Position numbers and translations under genes: made by a program. The notes beneath the pieces are model-generated. The model searched no databases. It had not been told where the DNA came from and saw only the letters and a list, made by a program, of their open reading frames with translations. A stretch of DNA of 64,000 nucleotides from Acidobacteriota bacterium (GTDB lineage: Bacteria; Acidobacteriota; Terriglobia; Terriglobales; Acidobacteriaceae). Numbering within the stretch: position 1 is the first letter of the stretch; each line of letters opens with the position of its first letter. Where the stretch lies: contig JAJYSL010000004.1 of assembly GCA_021793595.1 (NCBI GenBank), positions 1-64,000 of the forward strand, in the 5' to 3' direction. Of the stretch, positions 51,703 to 61,046 are shown piece after piece.

Positions 51703-54162
51703 TTATTTGTCGACAGCCAGCTGGTCGACGTCGATATCCAATTTGGTTCCAAGCTCACGAAATGTTTGTTCCCACTCGATGTGGTTCGTATCGGCAAACG
51801 TTCGCTGGTGCGAGATGGTGTACCAGAGATTCTGCGCCTCCCAGACATCCACCTGAATCGGCAACTCATGCAACACGTCGCAGACCTGTAGCGCGGTGTC
51901 GAGATACTTGCGATCCAAGTGCAATTCCAACTCCTGCATAGCGCGCAACATGCGCTGGCTGGCCACGAATGGCACAGAGACAGGGTCGATTTCAACCTGG
52001 TCGGCGCGTATTTGGGTCAGCAATCCTCGCAGGCGAGAGGCATCGAACGGATCGTTGGCCAGTTCCTGCCTTAGGTCCGCATTTAGGCTGAATTCGGCGG
52101 CCAACATCAGGACACGAGGCTTGGGCATTCCGCTCAGACTCAGGTAGTGCAGCAGCGAAATGTGATCTTCATACATCGTTCGCATCGTGCCTTCCATCTC
52201 CCCCAAAGTATGGTCCAGCAGGAGTTGTAGAATGCGTCTCTGCTCATCGCGGAATAGCGAACTCAGTGAATAGCGGGTGGTATCGAACTCGCGATCAAAA
52301 AGCAGTATTCCTTCGGCAATGTCGGCACTCAGAAGGGTATCCTGCATCTTTTTGACGAAATTCTGAAATTTGTTTTGGTCCGCTGTATCGACGGGTTGGA
52401 CGGTGGCAGAAAGATTTTGGTCGCCGCGGTAGTACACCGCGAACAAAACACGCTCCTGTTCCAGCGTAATCCGCGAAGAGACTTCTGCCTGACCGTAGGC
52501 GAAGCGGCGGCGTCCCATGCTGAGCAGTTCACCCGACGTGCGACGAACGTCGTAACAAAACAGCGGCGTGATTTCCGGCTGAGGCTCGAACATGGAAATG
52601 ATGGCGTAGTGCGCACCCACCCGTTCCAGATCGATCTCTTGCGCCAATACGCTTTTGCGATAGATTTCCGCTCCGTTGACGCGGTCGGGCCCGTTGCTTT
52701 CCGCCTCTGCAAGGCGTTGGAGGAACGCTGGCTCGAGCGCCGCGCCGGGGGCGCCGAATACTTCCGCCGCCAACTGCAGCACGCGGCCTGCATAGGAGAT
52801 CACCTGTACCGTCTCGATCCCTGCCAGGTCGTCGAAAAACCATCCGCAACTGGTGTACATCAGTTGAAGGTGACGCTCCATTTCCATCAGTTTCAATGCC
52901 GTGATGCTTTCCAGCGGCGACAGCGCGCGCAGGCAATGTTCCTCCAAAAAGGTTTGCTGCGAAGCCGGAATGCGATTGAGGATCACCTGAATGTAGTTGT
53001 CGCGCGCGACCGCAGGATCGCGAAACAACGTCGCCGCGGAGGTCTGCCATAAGGGCCGTGTTGTATCGCGAAGCCAGTCGAGAGCGTTGCGCAACGGCGC
53101 CCGCCACTTCTGGTTCCAGCCAGGATGCTGCCCTGTGTTGCATCCACAGTCGGAACGCCATCGCTCCACACCATGGCCGCAACTCCAGGAAGAATTCTCG
53201 CGAATCTCCGCCTCCGATGTTGGAGGAAATTTCTCCAGGAATTCTCCATAATTGGTTAGATGGACTTCACTGTCCTGCTCGATCAAGTGCAGCGCATACG
53301 CCAAAGCCATATCGCCATGTCGATGGTGGTGCCCGTAGCTTTCGCCGTCGGTTGCAATGTGGACAAGCTGCCCTGCCTCAGTGTTGTTGCGGAAACCGTT
53401 TAGCAGGCGTTTCGTCAGGTCCCCGCCGTTGTTCAGCAGGCCTTCAAATGCGATGGCGCGCGATATGGGCCCATCGTAGAAAAATACCGCGATGCTGTGG
53501 CCCTCGGAGGTGTGTACCAGGTACGGCTGCGTTGGGTCGACGCTTGCGTTGGGAGTTTCCCGCCATGTAGGGCCTTCCGGATCGTTCTCTGTGCCAATGT
53601 CCCGGACACGGGCGCACTGGTGAGGCGCCAGAATTGTGAACAGGATTCCGTGCCGCGCCAGCAGGTCCAGGCTTTCCAGATCGACGGCCGTTTCCGACAG
53701 CCACATGCCTTCTGGCTTGCGGCCAAAGCGATGTTCAAAGTCGGCGATGCCCCAGCGGATCTGCGTAATCCTGTCCTGCGTGGAGGCCAGCGGAAGAATG
53801 ATGTGGTTGTAGACCTGCGCGATAGCCGAGCCATGTCCGCCGAACCTTTCCATGCTGATGCGGTCGGCGTCGATGATCTTCTGATAGCTCACGGGAGCGG
53901 ATTTTTCCATCCACGCCAGCAGGGTGGGGCCGAAGTTGAAACTGACGCGGGAATAGTTGTTGACGATTCGAATGATCTTGTTCTGCGAATTCAGAATGCG
54001 CGAGCTGCCGTTAGCGGCATAGCACTCATGGTTAATGCGGGCATTCCAATCGTGATACGGCGCAGCGGAGTCCTGTACCTCAATCGCTTCCAGCCACGCA
54101 TTCTCGCGCGGCGGCTGATAGAAGTGGCCATGCACGCATACAAATCGCTGCGGCGCGTTCAT
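51703..54162 (-). CDS. Glycoside hydrolase family 57 protein with DUF3536
   Basis: An 819-residue protein. The N-terminal GH57 domain has VCVHGHFYQPPRENAWLEA, KPEGMWLSETAVDLESLDLLARHG and ATDGESYGHHHRHGDMALAYALH, all typical of family 57 amylase/branching-type enzymes with retained acidic residues. The C-terminal ~450 residues match the layout of the DUF3536 region that often follows GH57 in such bacteria. Its likely role is in alpha-glucan metabolism. The ATG at 54162 overlaps the stop of the AlkA-type gene. Confidence 0.88.
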   Translation of the reverse strand: MNAPQRFVCVHGHFYQPPRENAWLEAIEVQDSAAPYHDWNARINHECYAANGSSRILNSQNKIIRIVNNYSRVSFNFGPTLLAWMEKSAPVSYQKIIDADRISMERFGGHGSAIAQVYNHIILPLASTQDRITQIRWGIADFEHRFGRKPEGMWLSETAVDLESLDLLARHGILFTILAPHQCARVRDIGTENDPEGPTWRETPNASVDPTQPYLVHTSEGHSIAVFFYDGPISRAIAFEGLLNNGGDLTKRLLNGFRNNTEAGQLVHIATDGESYGHHHRHGDMALAYALHLIEQDSEVHLTNYGEFLEKFPPTSEAEIRENSSWSCGHGVERWRSDCGCNTGQHPGWNQKWRAPLRNALDWLRDTTRPLWQTSAATLFRDPAVARDNYIQVILNRIPASQQTFLEEHCLRALSPLESITALKLMEMERHLQLMYTSCGWFFDDLAGIETVQVISYAGRVLQLAAEVFGAPGAALEPAFLQRLAEAESNGPDRVNGAEIYRKSVLAQEIDLERVGAHYAIISMFEPQPEITPLFCYDVRRTSGELLSMGRRRFAYGQAEVSSRITLEQERVLFAVYYRGDQNLSATVQPVDTADQNKFQNFVKKMQDTLLSADIAEGILLFDREFDTTRYSLSSLFRDEQRRILQLLLDHTLGEMEGTMRTMYEDHISLLHYLSLSGMPKPRVLMLAAEFSLNADLRQELANDPFDASRLRGLLTQIRADQVEIDPVSVPFVASQRMLRAMQELELHLDRKYLDTALQVCDVLHELPIQVDVWEAQNLWYTISHQRTFADTNHIEWEQTFRELGTKLDIDVDQLAVDK

Positions 54163-54878
54163 CGATTTCTCCGCGCGGTTGGGGTTTCACCTTCGACTGC
54201 AAGGTCACAGGCGCGCCATAAATACCAGCTGGCCACCGAATGCCATGGGTCCCAGCGCGCTGCCCGGCGTCGCATCACATCGGGTGCAGGAAGATCGGCG
54301 GCCGTGACTGGATCGCCCGAGCGCAATTTGCCGAAGGTGAGGGCGAATCCTTTGCGGACTCCATAGTCGGAAACCGGAAGCACGTTGGGTCGACCCATGC
54401 GAAAGATGAGCAGCATTTGTACAGTCCACACGCCAATTCCGCGTACCGTGGTAAGTCGCGCGCAAATATCATCATCGGCCATTCGATGCAGCTTGGTTAG
54501 AGGCGGCACAATCCCTGCTTCACTTTTTTCCGCCAGGTCTCGAATCGCAAGCAGCTTACTTGCCGAGAGGCCAGCGCCACGCAACGCGGCGTCTCCCAGC
54601 CGCAAAATCCCAGACGCGGTCGGGGTTTGATCGGGGAATAACGCCAGGATTCGGCCATGAATTGCTTTCGCGGCGCGCCCATGCAATTGCTGATACACGA
54701 TCGATTCCAGCAGAGCTTCAAAGCTGGAATGCGTTGGCTTCAACCGCATGGTGAAAGGTCCGGAACGCTGCATCAATTTGGCAAGACGCGCGTCCGCCGC
54801 CGCCAATTCCTGACACGCACGGGCGTAGTCGTAACGAACTTTGCGCAAACCGCCAGTCACTGTTTCCAGTCTATACAC
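54159..54878 (-). CDS. alkA: DNA-3-methyladenine glycosylase II (AlkA-type, HhH-GPD)
   Basis: A 239-residue DNA repair glycosylase. The helix-hairpin-helix LTTVRGIGVWTVQML and the GPD-type loop with catalytic Asp (PVSDYGVRKGF) are intact; YQQLHGRAAKAIHGR is the usual N-terminal helix of the fold. It excises alkylated bases. The first codons (MYRLETVTGGLRK) may be longer than needed. It overlaps the GH57 start by 4 nt, an odd functional pairing but tight coupling. Confidence 0.9.
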   Translation of the reverse strand: MYRLETVTGGLRKVRYDYARACQELAAADARLAKLMQRSGPFTMRLKPTHSSFEALLESIVYQQLHGRAAKAIHGRILALFPDQTPTASGILRLGDAALRGAGLSASKLLAIRDLAEKSEAGIVPPLTKLHRMADDDICARLTTVRGIGVWTVQMLLIFRMGRPNVLPVSDYGVRKGFALTFGKLRSGDPVTAADLPAPDVMRRRAARWDPWHSVASWYLWRACDLAVEGETPTARRNR

Positions 54879-55016
54879 TGTTGCGTAGAAGCTGCCTGAT
54901 CTGTGACCTCGCGACTCCGGGCAACGATCTTGAGTCCGCTTTGATTGCGGTTTTCATCCCGGACGTATCGAGCGATTTCGAGTGTATGAGACAGCTTCTA
55001 ACAGCCGAGGTGAGCC

Positions 55017-56486
55017 GTGCAGCAGAACAACGGAAGCATTCCTACAGAAGACATTGGATGGATCGTTCGCGGTGAGGAACATGCCACGGGCGCGCGGCTG
55101 CAGGTGCGCGCGCCCTTCGATCAATCCGTCATCAGCCATGTGTGGCAAGCAACCTGGACGGACGCGCAGCAGGCGGTGACGGCAGCGGTCGAGGGATTCG
55201 CGCGCACTTCCGCGCTGGGATCGTGGGAGAGGCAAAACGTTTTGACCGCTGTTGCCGCTCGGCTGCATTCGCAGCAGGAACGATTTGCGCAGACCATTAT
55301 GCGCGAGGCCGGCAAGCCGATCACAGCCGCCCGCGCCGAAGTCGATCGCGCCATCCTGACATTTCGCGTGGCTGCTGAGGAGTCGACCAGAATGGGCGGA
55401 GAGGTTCTACCTCTCGACCTGATTCCATCCTCCGCTGGAAGGTGGGGACTGTCGCGCAGATTTCCCAGCGGCCCAATCCTGGCGGTTACGCCGTTCAATT
55501 TTCCGTTGAATCTGGTCGCGCACAAACTCGCGCCTGCCATCGCCTGCGGATGTCCAGTGATCCTGAAGCCCGCGCCGCAAACCCCGTTCAGTTCCTGGCT
55601 GCTGACGCGTGCCATTCTGGAAGCGGGCTGGCCGCCTGAGGCGCTCGCGTTTCTTCCGCTTTCGAATGAGGACACCACCCGGCTGGTGGCCGAAGACGAT
55701 CGCATTCGCGTGGTCAGTTTTACTGGAAGCGCGCGCGTTGGGTGGGAGTTGAAATCCTTGGCAAAAAAGAAACGCGTGTTGCTGGAACTGGGCGGAAACG
55801 CCGCGATGATCGTTCACCGCGACTGGCCAGATCTCGAAAGCGCGGCCCAATCCGTGGTGAAAGGTGGATTTGGATATTCCGGGCAAAGTTGTATCTCCGT
55901 GCAGCGCGTGTATGTGCAGCAGTCGATCTTCAAACCGTTTTGCGACGCAGTACTCAGACAGGTTGAGACGCTGCGTGTGGGCGATCCGGCGTTGGACACG
56001 ACCGACGTGGGGCCACTGATTCGCGAGAGCGATGCGGAGCGAGTGGAGGCTTGGATTGACGAGGCCATTCGCGGCGGTGCGACACGGCTGGTCGGAGGCA
56101 AGCGGACCGGCTCAATGATCGCCCCGACTGTTTTGACCGGGACGCGCTCGCCGATGAAGGTGAACGACGAGGAAATCTTTGGTCCTGTCATCGCCATAGA
56201 ACCGTACGAAAATTTTGCCGATGCTCTGGCCGCAGTGAATGCGTCGAAGTATGGTTTGCAAGCCGGCTTGCTGACGCGCGATGCAGGTCTGATTGAGCAA
56301 GCCTATCGCACATTGCAGGTGGGAGCGCTCGTCGTTGGCGACGCGCCAACCTGGCGGCTGGACTCGATGCCCTACGGCGGCGTGAAGGATTCCGGAGAGG
56401 GACGAGAGGGCGTTCGTTACGCGATAGAAGAGATGACTGAGCCGCGCCTGTTGGTGATGGCTCTCAAGCCCGATCCACAAGGATGA
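55017..56486 (+). CDS. Aldehyde dehydrogenase family protein
   Basis: A 489-residue NAD(P)-dependent dehydrogenase. The catalytic Cys lies in GYSGQSCISVQR, the general-base Glu in LLELGGNAA, and the cofactor-binding Asn in TPFNFPLNLVAHK. SFTGSARVGWEL is the Rossmann turn. The substrate loop lacks features that would tie it to succinate semialdehyde or glyceraldehyde-3-phosphate. The GTG at 55017 has AGGTGAGCC upstream. Transcribed alone. Confidence 0.92.
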   Translation: MQQNNGSIPTEDIGWIVRGEEHATGARLQVRAPFDQSVISHVWQATWTDAQQAVTAAVEGFARTSALGSWERQNVLTAVAARLHSQQERFAQTIMREAGKPITAARAEVDRAILTFRVAAEESTRMGGEVLPLDLIPSSAGRWGLSRRFPSGPILAVTPFNFPLNLVAHKLAPAIACGCPVILKPAPQTPFSSWLLTRAILEAGWPPEALAFLPLSNEDTTRLVAEDDRIRVVSFTGSARVGWELKSLAKKKRVLLELGGNAAMIVHRDWPDLESAAQSVVKGGFGYSGQSCISVQRVYVQQSIFKPFCDAVLRQVETLRVGDPALDTTDVGPLIRESDAERVEAWIDEAIRGGATRLVGGKRTGSMIAPTVLTGTRSPMKVNDEEIFGPVIAIEPYENFADALAAVNASKYGLQAGLLTRDAGLIEQAYRTLQVGALVVGDAPTWRLDSMPYGGVKDSGEGREGVRYAIEEMTEPRLLVMALKPDPQG

Positions 56487-56801
56487 GACTGCGGTCCGCA
56501 TGACATTGCGCGCGCATCCGGAACCGATGGCATATGCGGTTGGATCAGCGGATATATAGAAATGATTTTCATTTACAAGAAAAACTTTCTCGGAAACTTT
56601 GAATGGGGGTTGCCGAACTTTCCATCGCTCCTGTACTCTTTTTTTCGGGTCGTCGAATTTTCCCGCGACGCCGAACTCTTGTTTTGCAACCAAAACCCGT
56701 CACAGCTCATCGCCCAACAAGAACGCGTTCAGCGGTGGGTTCGGAGCAAATTCAGACAGCCAGGCTAAACGCCGGGCGAGCAGGCAGGAAAGCACCTACA
56801 C
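56487..56801. promoter_or_regulatory. Upstream region of the act operon
   Basis: 315 nt between the aldehyde dehydrogenase and actA. It contains an AT-rich patch around 56556-56590 and short T-runs near 56636-56647. No -35/-10 pair stands out, but the act promoter must lie here. The actA ATG is preceded by AGGCAGGAAAG. Confidence 0.4.
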
Positions 56802-57707
56802 ATGGCGCAGATTTTTGACCGCAGTTCCAATTCGCTGACTCGGATCAGTCTTGTTCTTTTTGGAGTAGTCTTGATCGGGGTCGGCGTAACGCTTAACTAC
56901 CTGCAGCGTTCCCCATGGGTCACCCGTCAGGGCCAACGCGCGGAACAGCCAGTTCCATTCAGCCACAAGCACCACGTTCAAGGCCTCGGACTGCAGTGCC
57001 AGTATTGCCACACGTCAGTGGAAAAATCGAGCTATGCCGGCATTCCGCCGACCAAGACCTGCATCAACTGTCACGCCCAGATCTGGACCAATGCCGACTT
57101 GCTGGCTCCGGTGCGCAATAGCTGGGCAAGCGGCAATTCTATCGTGTGGATCAAGGTGCACGATTTGCCGGATTACGTGTATTTCGACCACTCCATCCAC
57201 GTCAACAAGGGGATTGGCTGTTCTACCTGTCATGGCCGCATTGATAAAATGCCGCTGACCTATCAGGAGAGCTCGCTGCAGATGGAATGGTGTTTGAACT
57301 GCCATCGCAATCCGGTCAAGAATCTTCGTCCAACGTCGGAAATCTACCAGATGGCATGGAAAAGCCCATCCACGCTGCATCCAGTCTGGTGTACCAACCA
57401 ACCCACCACGCCTGGCGTTCCGACTGCGCAACTGGTGAACTGCGTCACTCAGAATCCCGACAATGACGCCGCCCAGATCGCCGCTCTCGACCCGCCGGCC
57501 AGTCCTCGTACCGGCACAGATTCGCCGAAATTTTTCGACATGCAATCGTGGTCTTCGCCCGGGGATGGTTCCGTGCATGCCCAGGTTCCCGTCCATCCAC
57601 ATTTCGTCAAATTTACCGACCAGACCTCTCTTGGGAACTATCTTCTGGTGCAATACCACATTCGTCCGCCGCGGCAGTTGACCAGCTGTGACACCTGTCA
57701 TCGATGA
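56802..57707 (+). CDS. actA: Alternative complex III, pentaheme cytochrome c subunit ActA
   Basis: A 301-residue membrane-anchored cytochrome c. An N-terminal helix (ISLVLFGVVLIGVGVTLN) precedes five CxxCH heme sites: CQYCH, CINCH, CSTCH, CLNCH and CDTCH. ActA is the pentaheme subunit that takes electrons from quinol oxidation in alternative complex III and hands them to the monoheme subunit or an oxidase. It is the first gene of the act operon, 78 nt upstream of actB. Confidence 0.93.
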   Translation: MAQIFDRSSNSLTRISLVLFGVVLIGVGVTLNYLQRSPWVTRQGQRAEQPVPFSHKHHVQGLGLQCQYCHTSVEKSSYAGIPPTKTCINCHAQIWTNADLLAPVRNSWASGNSIVWIKVHDLPDYVYFDHSIHVNKGIGCSTCHGRIDKMPLTYQESSLQMEWCLNCHRNPVKNLRPTSEIYQMAWKSPSTLHPVWCTNQPTTPGVPTAQLVNCVTQNPDNDAAQIAALDPPASPRTGTDSPKFFDMQSWSSPGDGSVHAQVPVHPHFVKFTDQTSLGNYLLVQYHIRPPRQLTSCDTCHR

Positions 57708-57785
57708 ATCGCGATATGCAAAGGAAAACCCCGCCGATTCCGGACGCAAGCAACGAAAGACAACCGCAAAGGTCAAGATTCGAAG

Positions 57786-60700
57786 ATGGAAAACGAGCAT
57801 AAGACCGGTACCCACGAGACCATGGCAACGGATTCGGTTGAAAAGTCAAAATCGGCCCAATTGATTGAGGCGGCACAGGCGCGTCTGGCAGGTATGTCGG
57901 GCAAGCGATACTGGCGAACCATCGACGAGTTGGCCGACACGCCCGACTTTCAGGATGCCTTGCGGCGTGAATTTCCGCAGCATGCTGCTGAGTGGGTCGA
58001 TTCAGTTTCCCGTCGCGGATTTATGAAGCTGATGGGTGCTTCCATTGCCTTGGCTGGTTTAACGGGATGTACCAAGCAGCCGGATGAGCCCATTTACCCC
58101 TATGTGAAGCAGCCGGAAGATTTGGTTCTGGGAAAGCCGATTTATTTTGCAAGCGCACATCCTTTTCCCATGGGTTCCGTTCCGCTGCTGGTAAAGACTG
58201 AAGCCTTTCGCCCCATCAAGCTTGAGGGCAATCCAGAGCATCCCATGAATCGCGGCACCTCGGATGCATACACCCAGGGAACGCTGCTGGGCATGTACGA
58301 TCCGGATCGTTCCAAGCGCCCGTTGTATCGCGGTGAAACGCGAGACTATCCAAATTTTCTGGCGGATTTTACCGCCATGCTGGAATCGAAGAAGGCGAGT
58401 GGCGGTCAGGGGCTGTATTTCCTCAGCGGTACCGTGGTTTCGCCAACTCTGGCTGCGCAGTGGAAGAGCGCCAGCGCAAAATATCCCAACGCGAAGTGGT
58501 TCCAGTACGATCCGGTCAATCGCGACTCGTCGCGGATCGCTTCGAAACAAGCCTTCGGCGACTTCTTAGATCCGCAATACAAGCTGGATGCGGCGGATGT
58601 GGTGCTTTCACTGGATGCGGATTTTCTCTCCGGCCTTTGGCAGCCTGGATTTCTAAAGCTGGCTGCGGATTTTGCTCGGCGGCGCTCGCTCGAACCGGGC
58701 ATTGAAATGAACCGCGTGTATGCAGTCGAAAGCACGCCCTCAACTACAGGGTTCAAGGCCGACCATCGGCTGCGGATGCGGGCCAGTCAGGTTGAAGCCT
58801 TTGCGGCTGCAGTTGCGGCTGGTGTGGGCGCAGGGGCAACTCCCAGTGGGGCAGGATGGACGCCAGAGCAGACCGCCTACCTGAACGCGGTGGTCAGGGA
58901 TCTCAAGGCGAATTCCGGCAAATGTCTGGTCATCCCTGGTGAGCAGGCCGCCCCCGGAGTTCATCTGGCAGCCATCGCCATGAACCAGGTGTTGGGCAAT
59001 GTTGGAAAGACGGTTGTCTATACCGAGACCGTGAATCCGATGCCCACGGTGGAAATCGACGACCTGAAGCAGTTGGTTGCGGATTTGAATGCGGGCAAGG
59101 TGGATTGGCTGGTGATTCTCGATACCAATCCCGTGTACAGCGCGCCTGCCGATCTGGAATTTGAAAAGGCGATGGGTCGCGCCAAGACCGTTGCTCACAT
59201 GGGCCTCTACGTCGATGAAACCGCCGAAATCGCCGATTGGCACATCAATGCTGCGCACTATCTGGAAAGCTGGTCGGATGTGCGCGCTTACGACGGCACT
59301 GTAAGCATCGTCCAGCCGATGATTGACCCGCTCTACGGCGGTAAGTCGGCGCATCACCTGATTCAGGCCATGCTGGACCAACCGGACCTGTCTCCGATGG
59401 AAGCCGTCCGCCAGAATTGGAAATCTGTGCTGGGCGGCGCGCCGGCTGCAGGCAAGGCGGGCGAGGCCAAAGCAGTGGATGCCGAAGCAGACCTGCCGTG
59501 GCGGAAGGCCTTGCATGATGGGTGGATTGCCAACACCGCGTTTACACCGAAGCAGGTGAGCGCCAAGAACACCGCCTCAACGGCTGCGCCCGCTCCGGAT
59601 GTGACCGCGATGGAAGTCATTTTCCGTCCTGATCCGACCATCTACGACGGACGATATTCGAACCTTGGCTGGATGCAGGAACTTCCCAAGCCAATCACGA
59701 ATCTTTCCTGGGATAACGCGGCGCTCATGAGCATTCAAACCATGGCCAAGCTGAACGCCAGTGAAAGCGATGTAGTCGAGATTGAATATCAAGGCCGCAA
59801 AATCAAGGCCTCGGCCCTGGTTGCACCGGGTCATCCAGATCAAAGCATCACCATTTACCTGGGATACGGCCGCCGCAATGCGGGTCGCGTGGGCACTGGG
59901 GCTGGATTTGACGCTTTCCCGATTCGACTGGCGTCTTCACCATTGTTTGCCGTGGGCGCCACCGTCACCAAGACCGGCGCGACCTACGAGTGCGCCTCCA
60001 CCAAGAGCCACTACATCGACGATCGTGGCGCGTTCGCACGCTCGTATGGCAACGTAGCCGAGGCGAAAGAAGCCAAGCCGGATACAACGCCGCACTCACT
60101 CGAAGGGCGCGAAGCAGAGCACCGCGGCATTATTCGCGTCGCCACGCTGGAAGAGTACAAGCAGAATCCAAGCTTTGCGGCGGCGGACCCGGACTTCAAT
60201 GCGCCATCGAAGGACACGACGCTGTTTCCTGTATGGGATTACAGCAAGGGCTATCAATGGGGACTGTCGATCGATATGAACTCCTGCGTCGGCTGCAATG
60301 CCTGCATCATCAGCTGCTACGCGGAAAACAACATTGCTGTGGTCGGCAAGCATCAGGTGAAGGTAGGCCGCGACATGCAGTGGATTCGCATCGACACCTA
60401 TTTTGAAGGCGACCTGAATGCGCCGAAGGCCTATTTCCAGCCCATGACCTGCCAGCAATGCGAGAATGCGCCCTGCGAGCAGGTTTGTCCGGTGGGCGCA
60501 ACCGTACATACTCCGGAAGGCCTCAACGCGATGATCTACAACCGCTGCGTCGGCACCCGGTATTGCTCCAACAACTGTCCATACAAGGTGCGCCGCTTCA
60601 ACTGGCTGCTGTTCTCGGATTACACGACGCCGTCGCTGAAGCTGATGCGCAATCCTGAAGTTACGGTCCGCAGCCGCGGTGTCATGGAAAAGTGCACCTA

Positions 60701-60968
60701 CTGCGTGCAGCGGATCAGCAAAGCCAAAATTCGCGCCGACAAAGAAAATCGTACCGTTCGTGATGGGGAAATCGTCACCGCCTGTCAGGAGGCGTGCCCG
60801 ACCCATGCCATTACGTTCGGAAATATCAACGACAAGAATAGCCGCGTGTCCAAAATAAAAGCGCAAACACGCAACTATACGGTCCTGGCAGATCTCAACA
60901 CGCGTCCTCGTACGTCTTACATCGCCGGAGTAATGAATCCAAGTCCGGATTTGATGGAAAACGTCTGA
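57786..60968 (+). CDS. actB: Alternative complex III, molybdopterin-oxidoreductase-like iron-sulfur subunit ActB
   Basis: A 1060-residue fusion. A variant Tat signal (SRRGFMKLMGASIALAGLTGC) lies unusually deep, near residue 80, as in this family. A molybdopterin-oxidoreductase-like domain (about 100-790), lacking an obvious molybdenum-ligand motif, is followed by a ferredoxin-like part with clusters CVGCNACIISC, CQQCENAPCEQVC, RYCSNNCP and CTYC...CQEACP. In alternative complex III this subunit docks to ActC and carries Fe-S clusters. It lies between actA and actC. Confidence 0.93.
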   Translation: MENEHKTGTHETMATDSVEKSKSAQLIEAAQARLAGMSGKRYWRTIDELADTPDFQDALRREFPQHAAEWVDSVSRRGFMKLMGASIALAGLTGCTKQPDEPIYPYVKQPEDLVLGKPIYFASAHPFPMGSVPLLVKTEAFRPIKLEGNPEHPMNRGTSDAYTQGTLLGMYDPDRSKRPLYRGETRDYPNFLADFTAMLESKKASGGQGLYFLSGTVVSPTLAAQWKSASAKYPNAKWFQYDPVNRDSSRIASKQAFGDFLDPQYKLDAADVVLSLDADFLSGLWQPGFLKLAADFARRRSLEPGIEMNRVYAVESTPSTTGFKADHRLRMRASQVEAFAAAVAAGVGAGATPSGAGWTPEQTAYLNAVVRDLKANSGKCLVIPGEQAAPGVHLAAIAMNQVLGNVGKTVVYTETVNPMPTVEIDDLKQLVADLNAGKVDWLVILDTNPVYSAPADLEFEKAMGRAKTVAHMGLYVDETAEIADWHINAAHYLESWSDVRAYDGTVSIVQPMIDPLYGGKSAHHLIQAMLDQPDLSPMEAVRQNWKSVLGGAPAAGKAGEAKAVDAEADLPWRKALHDGWIANTAFTPKQVSAKNTASTAAPAPDVTAMEVIFRPDPTIYDGRYSNLGWMQELPKPITNLSWDNAALMSIQTMAKLNASESDVVEIEYQGRKIKASALVAPGHPDQSITIYLGYGRRNAGRVGTGAGFDAFPIRLASSPLFAVGATVTKTGATYECASTKSHYIDDRGAFARSYGNVAEAKEAKPDTTPHSLEGREAEHRGIIRVATLEEYKQNPSFAAADPDFNAPSKDTTLFPVWDYSKGYQWGLSIDMNSCVGCNACIISCYAENNIAVVGKHQVKVGRDMQWIRIDTYFEGDLNAPKAYFQPMTCQQCENAPCEQVCPVGATVHTPEGLNAMIYNRCVGTRYCSNNCPYKVRRFNWLLFSDYTTPSLKLMRNPEVTVRSRGVMEKCTYCVQRISKAKIRADKENRTVRDGEIVTACQEACPTHAITFGNINDKNSRVSKIKAQTRNYTVLADLNTRPRTSYIAGVMNPSPDLMENV

Positions 60969-61046
60969 TCGACAAAGCGATACACAGATACTTGAAGGCT
61001 GACCAACAATAGAAATTTCAGCCCATTGAATGAGGTCGCACGAAGC

